A stretch of DNA of 64,000 nucleotides from an uncultured Butyricicoccus sp. Its GTDB lineage: Bacteria; Bacillota; Clostridia; Oscillospirales; Butyricicoccaceae. The notes below the pieces were generated by a model. That model saw only the letters and a program-made list of their open reading frames with translations, ran no database searches and was not told where the DNA came from. Position numbers and translations under genes: made by a program. The DNA is taken from the NCBI RefSeq assembly GCF_944381005.1, contig NZ_CALWJM010000011.1, positions 1 through 64,000 on the forward strand, read 5' to 3'. Of the stretch, positions 18,781-27,598 are shown piece after piece. Position 1 is the stretch's first letter; each line of letters starts with the position of its first letter.

Positions 18781-20133
18781 ATGAAAAATAGTAACGCAGC
18801 GATGATGCGACGCGATTCATGGAAATCCAAATGGGGATTTATTTTGGCCTGTATTGGCTCGGCTGTCGGTATGGGAAATATTTGGCTGTTTCCCAGCCGC
18901 GTTGCTAAATATGGTGGAGCGTTCTTGCTCGCTTACTTTATCTTTGATGTTCTGATAGGGTTTTCGGGCGTAATTGGTGAAATGAGCTTTGGGCGCGCGG
19001 CTCGTTCCGGCCCAGTGGGTGCATTTAAAAAGGCTTGTGCCTCCCGTGGAAAGGGCAACATTGGCGCAAAGATTGGTTTGTTTCCAATGGCGGGCGCTTT
19101 GGCGCTGGCAATCGGATATGCCGTTGTGATGGGCTGGATTTTTAAGTATACACTTGGCTCTATAACTGGCTCGGCGTTGGCGTATGGCTCAGATATTGGA
19201 GACGTATCAGGGTATGTTGGTGCGTTTAATGAGACCGCTTCGGCATTTGGCAATAATGTATGGCTTATCGTGGCGCTTGTAGTAACCTTTATCATTATGA
19301 TATTTGGTATTGCGAGCGGGATTGAACGAGCCAATAAAGTTATGGTTCCACTGTTTTTCGTGATGTTTATTGGCTTGGTGTTCTATGTGGGCTTTCAACC
19401 TGGGGCATCCAACGGTTACCGGTGGATGTTTACCATTGAGCCTGAAATGCTGATGAATCCGATGACATGGGTATATGCACTCGGACAATCGTTCTTTTCG
19501 CTATCTCTTGCGGGAAATGGTACAATCATTTACGGTTCCTATCTGTCTGATAAAGAAGATATTGTCAGCTCGGCTTGGAAGGTCGCACTATTTGATAGCT
19601 GTGCGGCAATGCTGGCAGCATTGATTATTGTGCCGGCAATGGCAGCCGCGGGAACCACTACATTTGATGGTGGCCCTGGTTTGATGTTCATTTACCTGCC
19701 TAATATGTTTGCTGCAATGCCCGGCGGGCGGATTGTAATGATTGTATTTTTTGTCGCCGTTCTGTTTGCCGGTTTGACTTCACTGGTCAATCTGTTTGAA
19801 GCACCTGTGGCAACCTTACAGGATAGTCTGCATTTCAGCCGCGCAAAAGCGGTTATCGTCATTGCAGTTATTGGCACAGCCGTTTCGCTGTGTATCCAAG
19901 GAATTGTATCGCAGTGGATGGATTTTGTTTCCATTTATGTGTGCCCGCTTGGTGCAGGACTGGCCGGTATTATGTTTGCTTGGGTTTGGGGCAGAAAAGC
20001 GGTTGAAGATGCGGTTTCGCTTGGGCGTAACCGTCGAATTGGTGGATGGTATTATCCGCTCTATAAATACGGTTTTTGTATCCTGACCATGCTGGTGTTT
20101 GCACTGGGTATTTATTACGGTGGCATTGGTTGA
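18781..20133 (+). CDS. Sodium-dependent NSS/SNF-family transporter
   Basis: This 450-aa membrane protein of the neurotransmitter:sodium symporter family probably imports an amino acid or similar solute with Na+. The first helix has the hallmark GFILACIGSAVGMGNIW with the unwound sodium/substrate site, followed by the FPSRVAKYGGAFL segment. About 11 helices follow and TM6 has the ALGQSFFSLSLAGNG stretch. Eleven-helix members like Tyt1 and MhsT are typical of bacteria. The start at 18781 has AAAGGGG 7 nt upstream; the open frame to 18727 is unsupported. The substrate is unknown and no neighbour suggests one. Confidence 0.92.
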   Translation: MKNSNAAMMRRDSWKSKWGFILACIGSAVGMGNIWLFPSRVAKYGGAFLLAYFIFDVLIGFSGVIGEMSFGRAARSGPVGAFKKACASRGKGNIGAKIGLFPMAGALALAIGYAVVMGWIFKYTLGSITGSALAYGSDIGDVSGYVGAFNETASAFGNNVWLIVALVVTFIIMIFGIASGIERANKVMVPLFFVMFIGLVFYVGFQPGASNGYRWMFTIEPEMLMNPMTWVYALGQSFFSLSLAGNGTIIYGSYLSDKEDIVSSAWKVALFDSCAAMLAALIIVPAMAAAGTTTFDGGPGLMFIYLPNMFAAMPGGRIVMIVFFVAVLFAGLTSLVNLFEAPVATLQDSLHFSRAKAVIVIAVIGTAVSLCIQGIVSQWMDFVSIYVCPLGAGLAGIMFAWVWGRKAVEDAVSLGRNRRIGGWYYPLYKYGFCILTMLVFALGIYYGGIG

Positions 20134-20159
20134 CCGAATAAAATCAAATAATTAGTATG

Positions 20160-20197
20160 AAAAAATAGCCGTCTCAAATCATTGAGACGGCTATTTT
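20160..20197. terminator. Bidirectional terminator between NSS gene and trxB
   Basis: A perfect long stem (AAAAATAGCCGTCTCA with its complement) carries A and T runs on both flanks and serves both convergent genes. Confidence 0.9.
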
Positions 20198-20215
20198 ATG
20201 CGTTTGGCATGTCAT

Positions 20216-21142
20216 TTATTCTAAAGATTGCAGGTATTCTTCTACAAACTTGGAAGCGGTTGCGCCATCGGCGGCAGCCGTGATAATTTGGCGCATTGGC
20301 TTGGTGCGCGCGTCACCGACGACAAACACGCCGGGGACGCTGGTGCGCGTGGTTTCATCGGCGATAATATAACCTTGTTCATCAAGGGCAACCTGTTCTT
20401 TGACCAAAGCGGTGTCGGGAACGCGACCAACTGCGACAAATAAGCCGTCGCAGGACAACTCGGAGGTTTCACCAGTTACGCGGTCGGTCATGCCGATACC
20501 AGTCAATTGTTGATTGTCAACCAACAACCGGTCAATTTGCTTGTTCCATACAAATTCCAGATTGCTTGCCTTTTGCAGGGGAGCAAGGTAACTCTGTGTT
20601 GCGCGCAGCGTATCGCGTCGGTGTACGAGATAGACTTTTTTGCAGATTTTAGACAGTGCAAGGGCATCTTCAGCCGCTGAGTTGCCGCCGCCAGCAACAA
20701 CGACTGTTTTGTTGCGGAAGAACATGCCGTCACAAGTGGCGCAGTAGGACACCCCATGTCCTCGCATGGCTTCCTCATTGGGAACACCGAGCAGGCGAGG
20801 AGAAGCACCGGTTGCCAAGATGACAGCTTTGGCAAGCACGGTTCCGGCGCTGGTTGTGATGCGCTTAGGCGAGGCGTTCAGGTCAAGTGCGGTGACTTCG
20901 GCGTATTCGGTCACAGCGCCAAAGCGTTCGGCGCCGCGCTGCATTTTTTCGGCCAGTTCAAAGCCGTCAATCCCTTCATCAAATCCGGGATAGTTGTCAA
21001 CCTGCGTCGTGGTTGCCATTTGTCCGCCAGCAGACAGCTTTTCCAGTACCAGAGTATCCAGACCGGCGCGCACACAATACAGTGCAGCAGCATATCCGCC
21101 CGGCCCACCGCCAATAATTACAACGTCATATTGTTCTTTCAT
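20216..21142 (-). CDS. trxB: Thioredoxin reductase
   Basis: This 308-aa flavoprotein transfers electrons from NADPH to thioredoxin. It has the N-terminal FAD motif VVIIGGGPGGYAAA, the central redox disulfide in CATCDG, the NAD(P)-binding VVVAGGGNSAAEDALAL with the HRRD segment typical of NADPH use, and the C-terminal GVFVVGDAR FAD motif. Size and order match low-molecular-weight TrxR. The ATG at 21142 follows AGGAGG. It lies 20 bp downstream of trxA in one minus-strand operon, so the two proteins are almost certainly partners. Confidence 0.95.
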   Translation of the reverse strand: MKEQYDVVIIGGGPGGYAAALYCVRAGLDTLVLEKLSAGGQMATTTQVDNYPGFDEGIDGFELAEKMQRGAERFGAVTEYAEVTALDLNASPKRITTSAGTVLAKAVILATGASPRLLGVPNEEAMRGHGVSYCATCDGMFFRNKTVVVAGGGNSAAEDALALSKICKKVYLVHRRDTLRATQSYLAPLQKASNLEFVWNKQIDRLLVDNQQLTGIGMTDRVTGETSELSCDGLFVAVGRVPDTALVKEQVALDEQGYIIADETTRTSVPGVFVVGDARTKPMRQIITAAADGATASKFVEEYLQSLE

Positions 21143-21162
21143 GGTCAATCCTCCTGTTCAGG

Positions 21163-21474
21163 TCAGATGCGCTGTTCGGCAATCCATGCTTCTAATTGAG
21201 CTTGAGAGCTGGGTGCAACCAGCTTATCGCCGTGTTCACCGTGCTGGAATAAATAGAACGTGGGAATGACTTCAACGCCAAACTGTGCAGCCAATTCGGG
21301 CTGTTCGTCAATGTTAATTTTTGCAATCGTTACATCACTAGCACCGTCCATCCGGTCAAGTACGGGCGCAATGCGGCGGCAGTAAACACACCAAGGTGCC
21401 CAAAAATCAATCAATACAGGGCGGTCAGCCTGCAAAACCTGTGTTTCAAAATTTTCTTTGGTTATGGTCAACAT
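21163..21474 (-). CDS. trxA: Thioredoxin with a CVYC active site
   Basis: This 103-aa cytoplasmic protein has the full thioredoxin fold: ENFETQVLQADRPVLIDFWAPW before the active site, the VIPTFYLF loop with the cis-proline, and the usual final helix. The redox motif is WCVYC rather than the classic WCGPC, so the two residues that tune the redox potential are Val-Tyr. The partner reductase trxB follows in the same operon. GGAGGAA precedes the start. It should reduce disulfides in cytoplasmic proteins; the unusual dipeptide may shift its potential or partner choice. Confidence 0.92.
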   Translation of the reverse strand: MLTITKENFETQVLQADRPVLIDFWAPWCVYCRRIAPVLDRMDGASDVTIAKINIDEQPELAAQFGVEVIPTFYLFQHGEHGDKLVAPSSQAQLEAWIAEQRI

Positions 21475-21595
21475 AAAAATTCCTCCATTTATATGCAGAA
21501 TGCTTGCGAACGATATTTCTTTTTGATGTTCTTAGTATACACATTCTGTGGAGATTTTACTGTGACACAATCACATAAGGTCAAATTATTTTTAT

Positions 21596-22177
21596 TTAGG
21601 AATGGTATGAATTATGCCAATTGTTGCTATCTTTGCGGCTGCGGCGGTCAAAAATGGAGGCGACTAGTTCACAGATACCGTCGGCTATCAAGCTGATACC
21701 AAAGAAACGGATGATAAGTCGTGTAACACCAAATGGATTGAGCAATAAAATAAGACCGAGTAACAGGGGAACCACAGTGGAGGCCAGCAGCGCAAATCGG
21801 GAAGAAAACTTCATTTGAAACGCATCAATTGCAAGCGGCAATTTCATCAAACCGTCGAGCAGCAACAATAAACCCAGCGTCAGAGGCAGAAAAGACAGGA
21901 TAACACGCCAGAAAAATAGGCAAAACAGGCCGATGAGTATAAATACGATACCAACCCATTTATCGCCATCATACGCCCAACCGTGTTTTGCATTGCGGGC
22001 ATAGCGCAAGAGTCGGGCGGCCGCATAGACAAAAGAGCCGATGGACAGGGCAAGACAAAACAGGCGGCTGGCAATATCGGGGTAAAGAATGAGTGGAACC
22101 GCAAACAGAATATATAAAATCGGAATCCAAATGGAGCTAGAGCGGCGATTGCCGTTGCTGGAAAAAAACACAAACAT
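21596..22177 (-). CDS. HdeD/DUF308-type membrane protein
   Basis: This 193-aa protein is predicted to have about six membrane helices, arranged as repeated pairs with the short polar turns seen in the HdeD/DUF308 family (for example LLLDGLMKLPLAID and LIADGICELV). The molecular role of this family in Firmicutes is not established; HdeD in E. coli is tied to acid resistance. The start at 22177 follows AAAGGAG by 8 nt. It is separated from trxA by about 120 bp and is probably its own unit. Confidence 0.75.
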   Translation of the reverse strand: MFVFFSSNGNRRSSSIWIPILYILFAVPLILYPDIASRLFCLALSIGSFVYAAARLLRYARNAKHGWAYDGDKWVGIVFILIGLFCLFFWRVILSFLPLTLGLLLLLDGLMKLPLAIDAFQMKFSSRFALLASTVVPLLLGLILLLNPFGVTRLIIRFFGISLIADGICELVASIFDRRSRKDSNNWHNSYHS

Positions 22178-22349
22178 AAAAAAATCTCCTTTGGTCAATC
22201 TTTGTTTCATTGTATCACAGGCATATGGGAAAATCCAGCCGGTTTCGGGCGGACAGGCGGTGTCGTGACCTGAAAAAATGGAGGTAAAATTACCGTCATC
22301 CTGCCCAAGTATAGACCAAAAAGTGATATAAATTTGTTTTTTTCGTATC

Positions 22350-22378
22350 TTTCAGGGATGGGGAGATGTCGCTATAAT
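22350..22378 (+). promoter_or_regulatory. Promoter of first MATE gene
   Basis: TTTCAG at 22350-22355 and a perfect TATAAT at 22373-22378 are 17 bp apart, 116 bp before the start codon. Confidence 0.55.
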
Positions 22379-22493
22379 TGAAAAGGAAATTGCAGGATGT
22401 AGTTGCAATCAATGTGCGAAGATAGGATATTAAGAACTGCTCGACAAACGCATAATCAATGCTCGGAAAACCAGATTTTAGGGGGAACAGAAT

Positions 22494-23861
22494 ATGACAA
22501 AAACCATGACCGAGGGCGGCCCGGCCAAACTGATTTTTTTCTTTACGCTGCCGCTTTTGGGAGGAAATCTATTTCAACAATTTTATAACATGATGGATAC
22601 CCTGATAGTCGGACAGACCTTGGGGGTAGATGCACTGGCAGCAGTGGGATGCACCGGAAGTATTATGTTTCTGATTATCGGCTTTGTACAGGGCATGACA
22701 GCTGGCTTGTCGATTGTAACCGCACGGCATTTCGGCGCCAATGATTTGCAAGGGGTTAGGCGTAGTTTTGCGGCCAATATTGTGATTGGTGCAGTGGTTA
22801 CGATTGTACTAACGGCATTCTCGGTGCCGTTGGCGCGTCCGATTCTGATTGCCATGAACACGCCCGCCAGTATTTTGGATGACGCCTATTCCTATATTGT
22901 GATTATTTATGTGGGTGTCTTTGCAGCGATGCTGTTTAATATGTTGTCTAATGTGCTGCGTGCATTGGGAGACAGCTGCACACCGCTGTTGTTTTTGGTG
23001 CTGTCCAGCATTTTAAATGTTGTGCTGGACTTGGGCTTTATTATTGTATTTCATATGGGTGTTGCAGGTGCAGCATGGGCAACTGTTATTGCACAGGTGG
23101 TTTCGGGACTGCTTTGCATCATATATATCAAGAAAAAGTTTTCGATACTGCATGTACAGCGGGAGGACTTTCGATTGACCCGCGGGGAGCTGTGGCAACA
23201 CGCAATCATTGGTTTGCCGATGGGATTTCAGGCATCCATTATCGGTATTGGTGTTATTATCCTGCAAATTGTACTCAATGCGCAGGGAGAACAGGCGGTG
23301 GCAGCTTATACTGCGGCACAAAAGATTGAACAAATTCTTTGTTCGCCGTTGACATCGTTTGGTATGACGATGGCAACTTATGCGGCGCAGAATTACGGAG
23401 CCGGAAAGATTCACCGCATTCGCATGGGCGTACATCGCTGTGCGGCGATGTCGTTGGGATATACAGCGGTCGTGACCTGTCTGGCTACGTTCGGCGGTGT
23501 GCCGCTGGCAAGATTGTTTGTGTCAGATGCGCCAGCGGTGGTTGAGATGGCAGCGCAGTATTTGCGGCTGACCAGCTTATTTTACTGGACACTGTCGTTG
23601 CTGTTTATTTTGCGTTATACTCTGCAAGGTTTGGGACAGGGGATTGTACCTACAATTGCGGGCATTATGGAGTTGGTCATGCGTGCAGCAGGATGTATTT
23701 TGTTGGCTGCACCGTTTGGATTTGGAGGCATCAGCGTGGCTTATGCGTTGGCTTGGCCGGGGTCATTGGCTCCGCTGGCGATATCCTATTTTTACACCAT
23801 GCGTCGTTTGCGCTGGAAAGAACAGCAGATGCAATACACAGATAAGGCAGTTTCGCTATAA
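22494..23861 (+). CDS. MATE-family efflux protein
   Basis: This 455-aa protein has the 12-helix layout of the multidrug and toxic compound extrusion family, with two homologous halves. The first helix has LGGNLFQQFYNMMDTLIVGQ and the second half repeats the pattern with LPMGFQASIIGIGVIILQ. MATE proteins export cationic drugs or metabolites using Na+ or H+. The substrate is unknown. AGGGGGAAC precedes the start and a strong terminator follows directly. It is unrelated in operon terms to the second MATE gene at 24480 and is of the DinF-like clostridial subgroup by appearance. Confidence 0.92.
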   Translation: MTKTMTEGGPAKLIFFFTLPLLGGNLFQQFYNMMDTLIVGQTLGVDALAAVGCTGSIMFLIIGFVQGMTAGLSIVTARHFGANDLQGVRRSFAANIVIGAVVTIVLTAFSVPLARPILIAMNTPASILDDAYSYIVIIYVGVFAAMLFNMLSNVLRALGDSCTPLLFLVLSSILNVVLDLGFIIVFHMGVAGAAWATVIAQVVSGLLCIIYIKKKFSILHVQREDFRLTRGELWQHAIIGLPMGFQASIIGIGVIILQIVLNAQGEQAVAAYTAAQKIEQILCSPLTSFGMTMATYAAQNYGAGKIHRIRMGVHRCAAMSLGYTAVVTCLATFGGVPLARLFVSDAPAVVEMAAQYLRLTSLFYWTLSLLFILRYTLQGLGQGIVPTIAGIMELVMRAAGCILLAAPFGFGGISVAYALAWPGSLAPLAISYFYTMRRLRWKEQQMQYTDKAVSL

Positions 23862-23890
23862 AAAGACACGGCTTTGGCCGTGTCTTTTTT
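23861..23890 (+). terminator. Terminator after MATE gene
   Basis: An AAAAGACACGGC stem with its complement starts at the last base of the stop codon and ends in six T. Confidence 0.9.
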
Positions 23891-23940
23891 GATAATATGC
23901 TGATTTTTGGAAAATAAGATAAAAAATGACAATGACATAA

Positions 23941-23997
23941 TTGACGGGTCAATTGTTTTGTTGTACAATAAAACTAATATAGTTGAAGATGCAACTA
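23941..23997 (+). promoter_or_regulatory. Promoter and inverted-repeat operator of marR-MATE operon
   Basis: TTGACG (23941-23946) and TACAAT (23964-23969) are 17 bp apart. Just downstream a perfect inverted repeat TAGTTG-N6-CAACTA spans 23980-23997, the size expected for a MarR dimer site. Placement between the -10 box and the start codon suggests autorepression. Confidence 0.65.
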
Positions 23998-24013
23998 ATT
24001 GTGAGGGTATCAT

Positions 24014-24496
24014 ATGACACGGCAATCCATTACATTTTTGAAATATATTTCCATTATACAGCGCAATACCAATCGTTATTTTGATTTGTCTTTGGAACCT
24101 GACCAGATTGGAAGTGGGCAGCAGTTTTTTTTGTTGCGCATTCATGAGAACAAGGGCATTACCATGAACGATTTGGCGCAAATGGGAAGCTTTGACAAAG
24201 GAACTGTAACCAAAGCAGTGCAAAAACTGATAGAGCAGGGTTATGTGCGTATGACCGTGGACAAGCAGGATAAGCGTGTACGGCATTTGTATACGACCGA
24301 GCAGGCAAAGCAGGTAGTAGAACATATCTATGAATTGCGTGACACATGGAATGACCAGATTACCGCATCCCTTACACCGGACGAACGACAAACCGTGTTT
24401 GCTCTATTGGAGCGAATGGCACAAGGCTCTTGCGCCGTATTAAATAGTTTGAGCGAATCGAAAGGGGAAGAAAACGAGAATGAGCCAAACGAGTGA
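24014..24496 (+). CDS. MarR-family transcriptional regulator
   Basis: This 160-aa winged-helix repressor has the MarR layout: an N-terminal dimerisation helix, QFFLLRIHENKGITMNDLAQMGSFDKGTVTKAVQKL as the helix-turn-helix, then the wing with VDKQDKRVRHLYTT. It overlaps the downstream MATE gene by 17 nt, so the two are co-translated and the regulator most likely controls the exporter in response to a compound it transports. The ribosome site is weak (GTGAGGG), which fits low expression of a regulator. The predicted operator is at 23980-23997. Confidence 0.9.
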   Translation: MTRQSITFLKYISIIQRNTNRYFDLSLEPDQIGSGQQFFLLRIHENKGITMNDLAQMGSFDKGTVTKAVQKLIEQGYVRMTVDKQDKRVRHLYTTEQAKQVVEHIYELRDTWNDQITASLTPDERQTVFALLERMAQGSCAVLNSLSESKGEENENEPNE

Positions 24497-25898
24497 GCAA
24501 ACCATGCAAACAGTTGAAAATCCATTGGGTACTTTGCCGGTCGGGAAACTTCTGGTTAATTTTTCAGTTCCAGCCATTATTTCCTGTTTGATTAACTCTA
24601 TCTATAATATTGTTGACCAGATTTTTATTGGTCAGGGCGTAGGATATCTGGGAAACGCAGCAACAACCGTGGCATTCCCGCTGATGACCATTTTGTTGGC
24701 ATTTGGGACCATGATTGGTGCGGGCAGCTCGGCACATGCCGCCATTCGATTGGGTGAGAAAAACGAGCGGGAAGCTGTGGAGGCACTCAACAATGCGTTC
24801 CGGTTTACCATCATTCTGGGTATTGTCATTATGATAATTGGTTTTATCTTTTTGACACCCATTTTGACCCTGTTTGGCGCAACCGATAACATTATGCCGT
24901 ATGCACTCGATTATACTGGTATTATTTTGCTTGGTACACCGTTTAATCTGGTCAGTATCGTGTTGTCCAACCTTGCCCGCACCGACGGACATCCGCGTAT
25001 GTCTATGTACGGTATGCTGATTGGTGCAGCGCTCAATACCGTGCTTGACCCAATTTATATTTTTGTGTTCCATTGGGGAGTACGCGGTGCCGCGATTGCG
25101 ACCATTACTTCGCAAATCATTTCGGCAATCGTCCTGACGACTTACTTTGTGCGCGAGTCCAAAAACAATCCGCGTCATATGCGGTTGGAACGCAAAGGGA
25201 TGAAACTAGATTTTGGGTTGATTTCCCGTTTTCTGGTGCTGGGTATTTCATCTGGTATTACCCAGTCGGTTGCCTGCATTATGCAGGTCGTGATGAACAA
25301 ATCGTTGGTGTACTATGGTGATTTAAGTCCAATTGGCGGCGATGTCGCACTGAGCGCAATGGGCGTTGTCATGAAAATCGCGATGATTATGGGTGCTTTT
25401 GGCATTGGTGTTGGTATTGGTGCGCAGCCTATTTTAGGATACAACCGCGGTGCGTGCAAATTTGACCGTATCCGCAAGACCTACCGAATGGCAGTTATCT
25501 TTGCAACTGCACTTATTTTTGTGTGCTGGATATTCTGCCAGACCATGCCCGAAACTATTATCGGTATTTTTGGTAAAGATAATGCTGGATTTACCGAATT
25601 TGCAGTCAAGTGCCTGCGTATTTATCTGTTCAGTATTTTCTGCGCGGGATTCCAGATTGTCTCGACCAACTATTTCCAAGCAACCGGGCAACCGCTCAAG
25701 GCGTCTATTTTGTCTATGTTGCGACAGTTATTACTTTTGATTCCGCTGATTTTGATTTTGCCTCTGTTTATGGGGCTGGACGGTATTTTATTTTCCGCAC
25801 CCATTGCCGATGTGGGTTCGGCGATTATTGTTGCGTTTTTCATTTTCCCGGAAATGCGCAAGCTCAATGCCGCGGTACAGGAACAAAAGATAGCATAA
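24480..25898 (+). CDS. MATE-family efflux protein (MarR-linked)
   Basis: This 472-aa MATE exporter has 12 predicted helices, with LLVNFSVPAIISCLINSIYNIVDQIFIGQG at the first helix and LGISSGITQSVACIMQVVMNKS opening the second half. It resembles the MepA-like branch, which in staphylococci is also controlled by a MarR protein. The start lies inside the end of the marR gene, with AAAGGGGAAG upstream. It presumably pumps out a toxic compound sensed by the regulator. Confidence 0.92.
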   Translation: MSQTSEQTMQTVENPLGTLPVGKLLVNFSVPAIISCLINSIYNIVDQIFIGQGVGYLGNAATTVAFPLMTILLAFGTMIGAGSSAHAAIRLGEKNEREAVEALNNAFRFTIILGIVIMIIGFIFLTPILTLFGATDNIMPYALDYTGIILLGTPFNLVSIVLSNLARTDGHPRMSMYGMLIGAALNTVLDPIYIFVFHWGVRGAAIATITSQIISAIVLTTYFVRESKNNPRHMRLERKGMKLDFGLISRFLVLGISSGITQSVACIMQVVMNKSLVYYGDLSPIGGDVALSAMGVVMKIAMIMGAFGIGVGIGAQPILGYNRGACKFDRIRKTYRMAVIFATALIFVCWIFCQTMPETIIGIFGKDNAGFTEFAVKCLRIYLFSIFCAGFQIVSTNYFQATGQPLKASILSMLRQLLLLIPLILILPLFMGLDGILFSAPIADVGSAIIVAFFIFPEMRKLNAAVQEQKIA

Positions 25899-25921
25899 TC
25901 AATCATCATCCTTTTATATGC

Positions 25922-25962
25922 AAAGAGCCGGAGCGGCACAAAAAAGTGCGCTTCGGCTCTTT
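25922..25962. terminator. Terminator between MATE and merR genes
   Basis: A long stem (AAAGAGCCG...CGGCTCTTT with an inner GCAC/GTGC stem around an A6 loop) lies between two convergent genes and can act in both directions, though the T runs are short. Confidence 0.7.
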
Positions 25963-25965
25963 GTG

Positions 25966-26346
25966 TTATTTTCCGATTAACTCTTGCTCGCGTGGAAGCA
26001 GTTGGGTTTCATAGTTTGCAATTTTTTGATTTAAGCGGTCAAGTGAGCGCTGCATGGTTTCCATGCGTTGAAGAAGTTGTTCCCGTTGCTCCACTAGAAT
26101 GGCTTTTCGAGCGGGTGCGGTATCCGGCCCTTGCTGAAACAGCGCAACATATTCAATCAGCGCTTCAATCTGTACACCCGCCGAGCGCATACACTTCATC
26201 AATTCAATCCAGCCACAAGAAACATCGTCATAATCTCGAATCCCGCTTTTTGTGCGGGGTACAGGGGGAATCAAGCCGATACGCTCATAATAGCGTAAGG
26301 TATCGGCTGTGATATCAAATTTTTTACTGACTTCTGCGATGGTCAT
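25966..26346 (-). CDS. MerR-family transcriptional regulator
   Basis: This 126-aa protein has the MerR winged helix at the N-terminus (MTIAEVSKKFDITADTLRYYERIGLIPP) and then a coiled-coil dimerisation helix rich in Q, R and L. No cysteine pattern for metal binding is visible at the C-terminus, so it belongs to the aldehyde/stress-type branch (AdhR/YyaN-like) rather than the metal sensors. The ATG at 26346 follows AAAGGAGGG. Its own promoter carries a typical MerR operator in a 19-bp spacer (26373-26403). No co-transcribed target gene is present. Confidence 0.9.
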   Translation of the reverse strand: MTIAEVSKKFDITADTLRYYERIGLIPPVPRTKSGIRDYDDVSCGWIELMKCMRSAGVQIEALIEYVALFQQGPDTAPARKAILVEQREQLLQRMETMQRSLDRLNQKIANYETQLLPREQELIGK

Positions 26347-26372
26347 AGACAAGCCCTCCTTTGTTTGATTTC

Positions 26373-26403
26373 AGAATAACACTTAGAGTGAACTTTAAGT
26401 CAA
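26373..26403 (-). promoter_or_regulatory. MerR-type promoter with operator in 19-bp spacer
   Basis: On the minus strand TTGACT (complement of 26398-26403) and TATTCT (complement of 26373-26378) are separated by 19 bp. The spacer holds the imperfect palindrome CTTAAAGTTCACTCTAAG (26382-26399). The overlong spacer is the hallmark of promoters activated by MerR-family proteins. Confidence 0.75.
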
Positions 26404-26438
26404 GAGCCAATCGGAAAATCTTGTCAGGGAATGATAAA

Positions 26439-26468
26439 CCGCCCGGTTTCCAAAAGAAATCCGGGCGG
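26439..26468 (-). terminator. Terminator-like hairpin after nspC
   Basis: A GC-rich 8-bp stem (26439-26446 with 26461-26468) follows the polyamine operon on the minus strand; the following T run is short, so the strength is uncertain. Confidence 0.55.
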
Positions 26469-26480
26469 CTGTTGTGTAGG

Positions 26481-27593
26481 TCACGACAAGCGGTTTTTGA
26501 AATCTTCGTAACCGAAAGAACGAATCAGGCGTTCGGTGCCGTTTTCTTCCCGCAATACAATCGAGGGCAAAGCCATACCATTGAAGGTATTGGTTTTGAC
26601 CATCGTGTAAAGTGCCATATCACCAAATACAACATGGTCACCGATTGCAAGCGGTTGGTCAAAGGAATAGTCGCCGATGACATCACCAGCCAGACAGGTG
26701 GGGCCGCCCAGCCGGTAAGTGTGCGCTTTTTCCTGTGGTTCGCCACTGTTCAGTACAGGCGGTCGATAGGGCATTTCCAGTACGTCGGGCATATGACAGG
26801 CGGCTGAGGTGTCTAAAATGGCAATGTCCATGCCGTTGTGCAGCAGGTCAAGTACACTGGATACCAGATAGCCCGCATTGAGTACGACCGCTTCACCCGG
26901 TTCCAGATAAACCTCCACCTGATAGGTCTGCCGCAGATGGGTGACAATGCGAATCAAGCGGTCAATGTCATAACCGGGGCGGGTAATGTGGTGTCCACCG
27001 CCCAAGTTGAGCCATTTCATACCGTGCAGATATTGCCCAAAAGCGCGTTCAAACGCTTCGACAGTGACTTCAAGTGCGTCCGAATCCTGTTCACAGAGCG
27101 TGTGGAAATGCAGGCCGTCCAGCATGGGAACAATGTCAGGGTCAAAATTTTCCAACGTCGTACCCAGACGAGAACCGGGCGCGCACGGGTCATAAATGGC
27201 ATGACCTTCTTGGGTCGAACATTCGGGATTGACACGCAGACCAATAGATTTTCCAGCAGCTTTGGCTTTCGGCCCAAACCGGCGCACTTGTGCCGGACTG
27301 TTAAATACAAAGTCGTCTGCATAGGTCAATAGTTCGTCAAATTCATCGGGGCGGTAAGCTGGACTGAACACATGGGTTTCTTTTCCAAAGTGTTCGGCAC
27401 CTAAGCGGGCTTCATACAGACCGCTTGCGGTGGTGCCGTCCAGATATTCCCGTATCATAGGATAAACCGAGAACATGGAAAATGCCTTTTGTGCCAGCAG
27501 GATTTTACAGCCCGCTTGCTGTGCCACTTGCCGCAAAAGAGATAGATTGCGGCGCAGCGCGGCTTCATCAACAACAAAGTAGGGTGTACGCAT
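26481..27593 (-). CDS. nspC: Carboxynorspermidine/carboxyspermidine decarboxylase
   Basis: This 370-aa PLP enzyme of the alanine-racemase-fold (fold III) decarboxylases removes the carboxyl group from carboxyspermidine or carboxynorspermidine to give the polyamine. The PLP lysine lies in LLAQKAFS near residue 37, and the family signature LNLGGGHHITRPGYD is present, as are the C-terminal EPGEAVV and CxxxD-type loop (AACHMPDVLEMPYRPP). It lies 5 bp after the dehydrogenase gene that makes its substrate. It is the last gene of the speD operon. Confidence 0.93.
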   Translation of the reverse strand: MRTPYFVVDEAALRRNLSLLRQVAQQAGCKILLAQKAFSMFSVYPMIREYLDGTTASGLYEARLGAEHFGKETHVFSPAYRPDEFDELLTYADDFVFNSPAQVRRFGPKAKAAGKSIGLRVNPECSTQEGHAIYDPCAPGSRLGTTLENFDPDIVPMLDGLHFHTLCEQDSDALEVTVEAFERAFGQYLHGMKWLNLGGGHHITRPGYDIDRLIRIVTHLRQTYQVEVYLEPGEAVVLNAGYLVSSVLDLLHNGMDIAILDTSAACHMPDVLEMPYRPPVLNSGEPQEKAHTYRLGGPTCLAGDVIGDYSFDQPLAIGDHVVFGDMALYTMVKTNTFNGMALPSIVLREENGTERLIRSFGYEDFKNRLS

Positions 27594-27598
27594 ATGGC

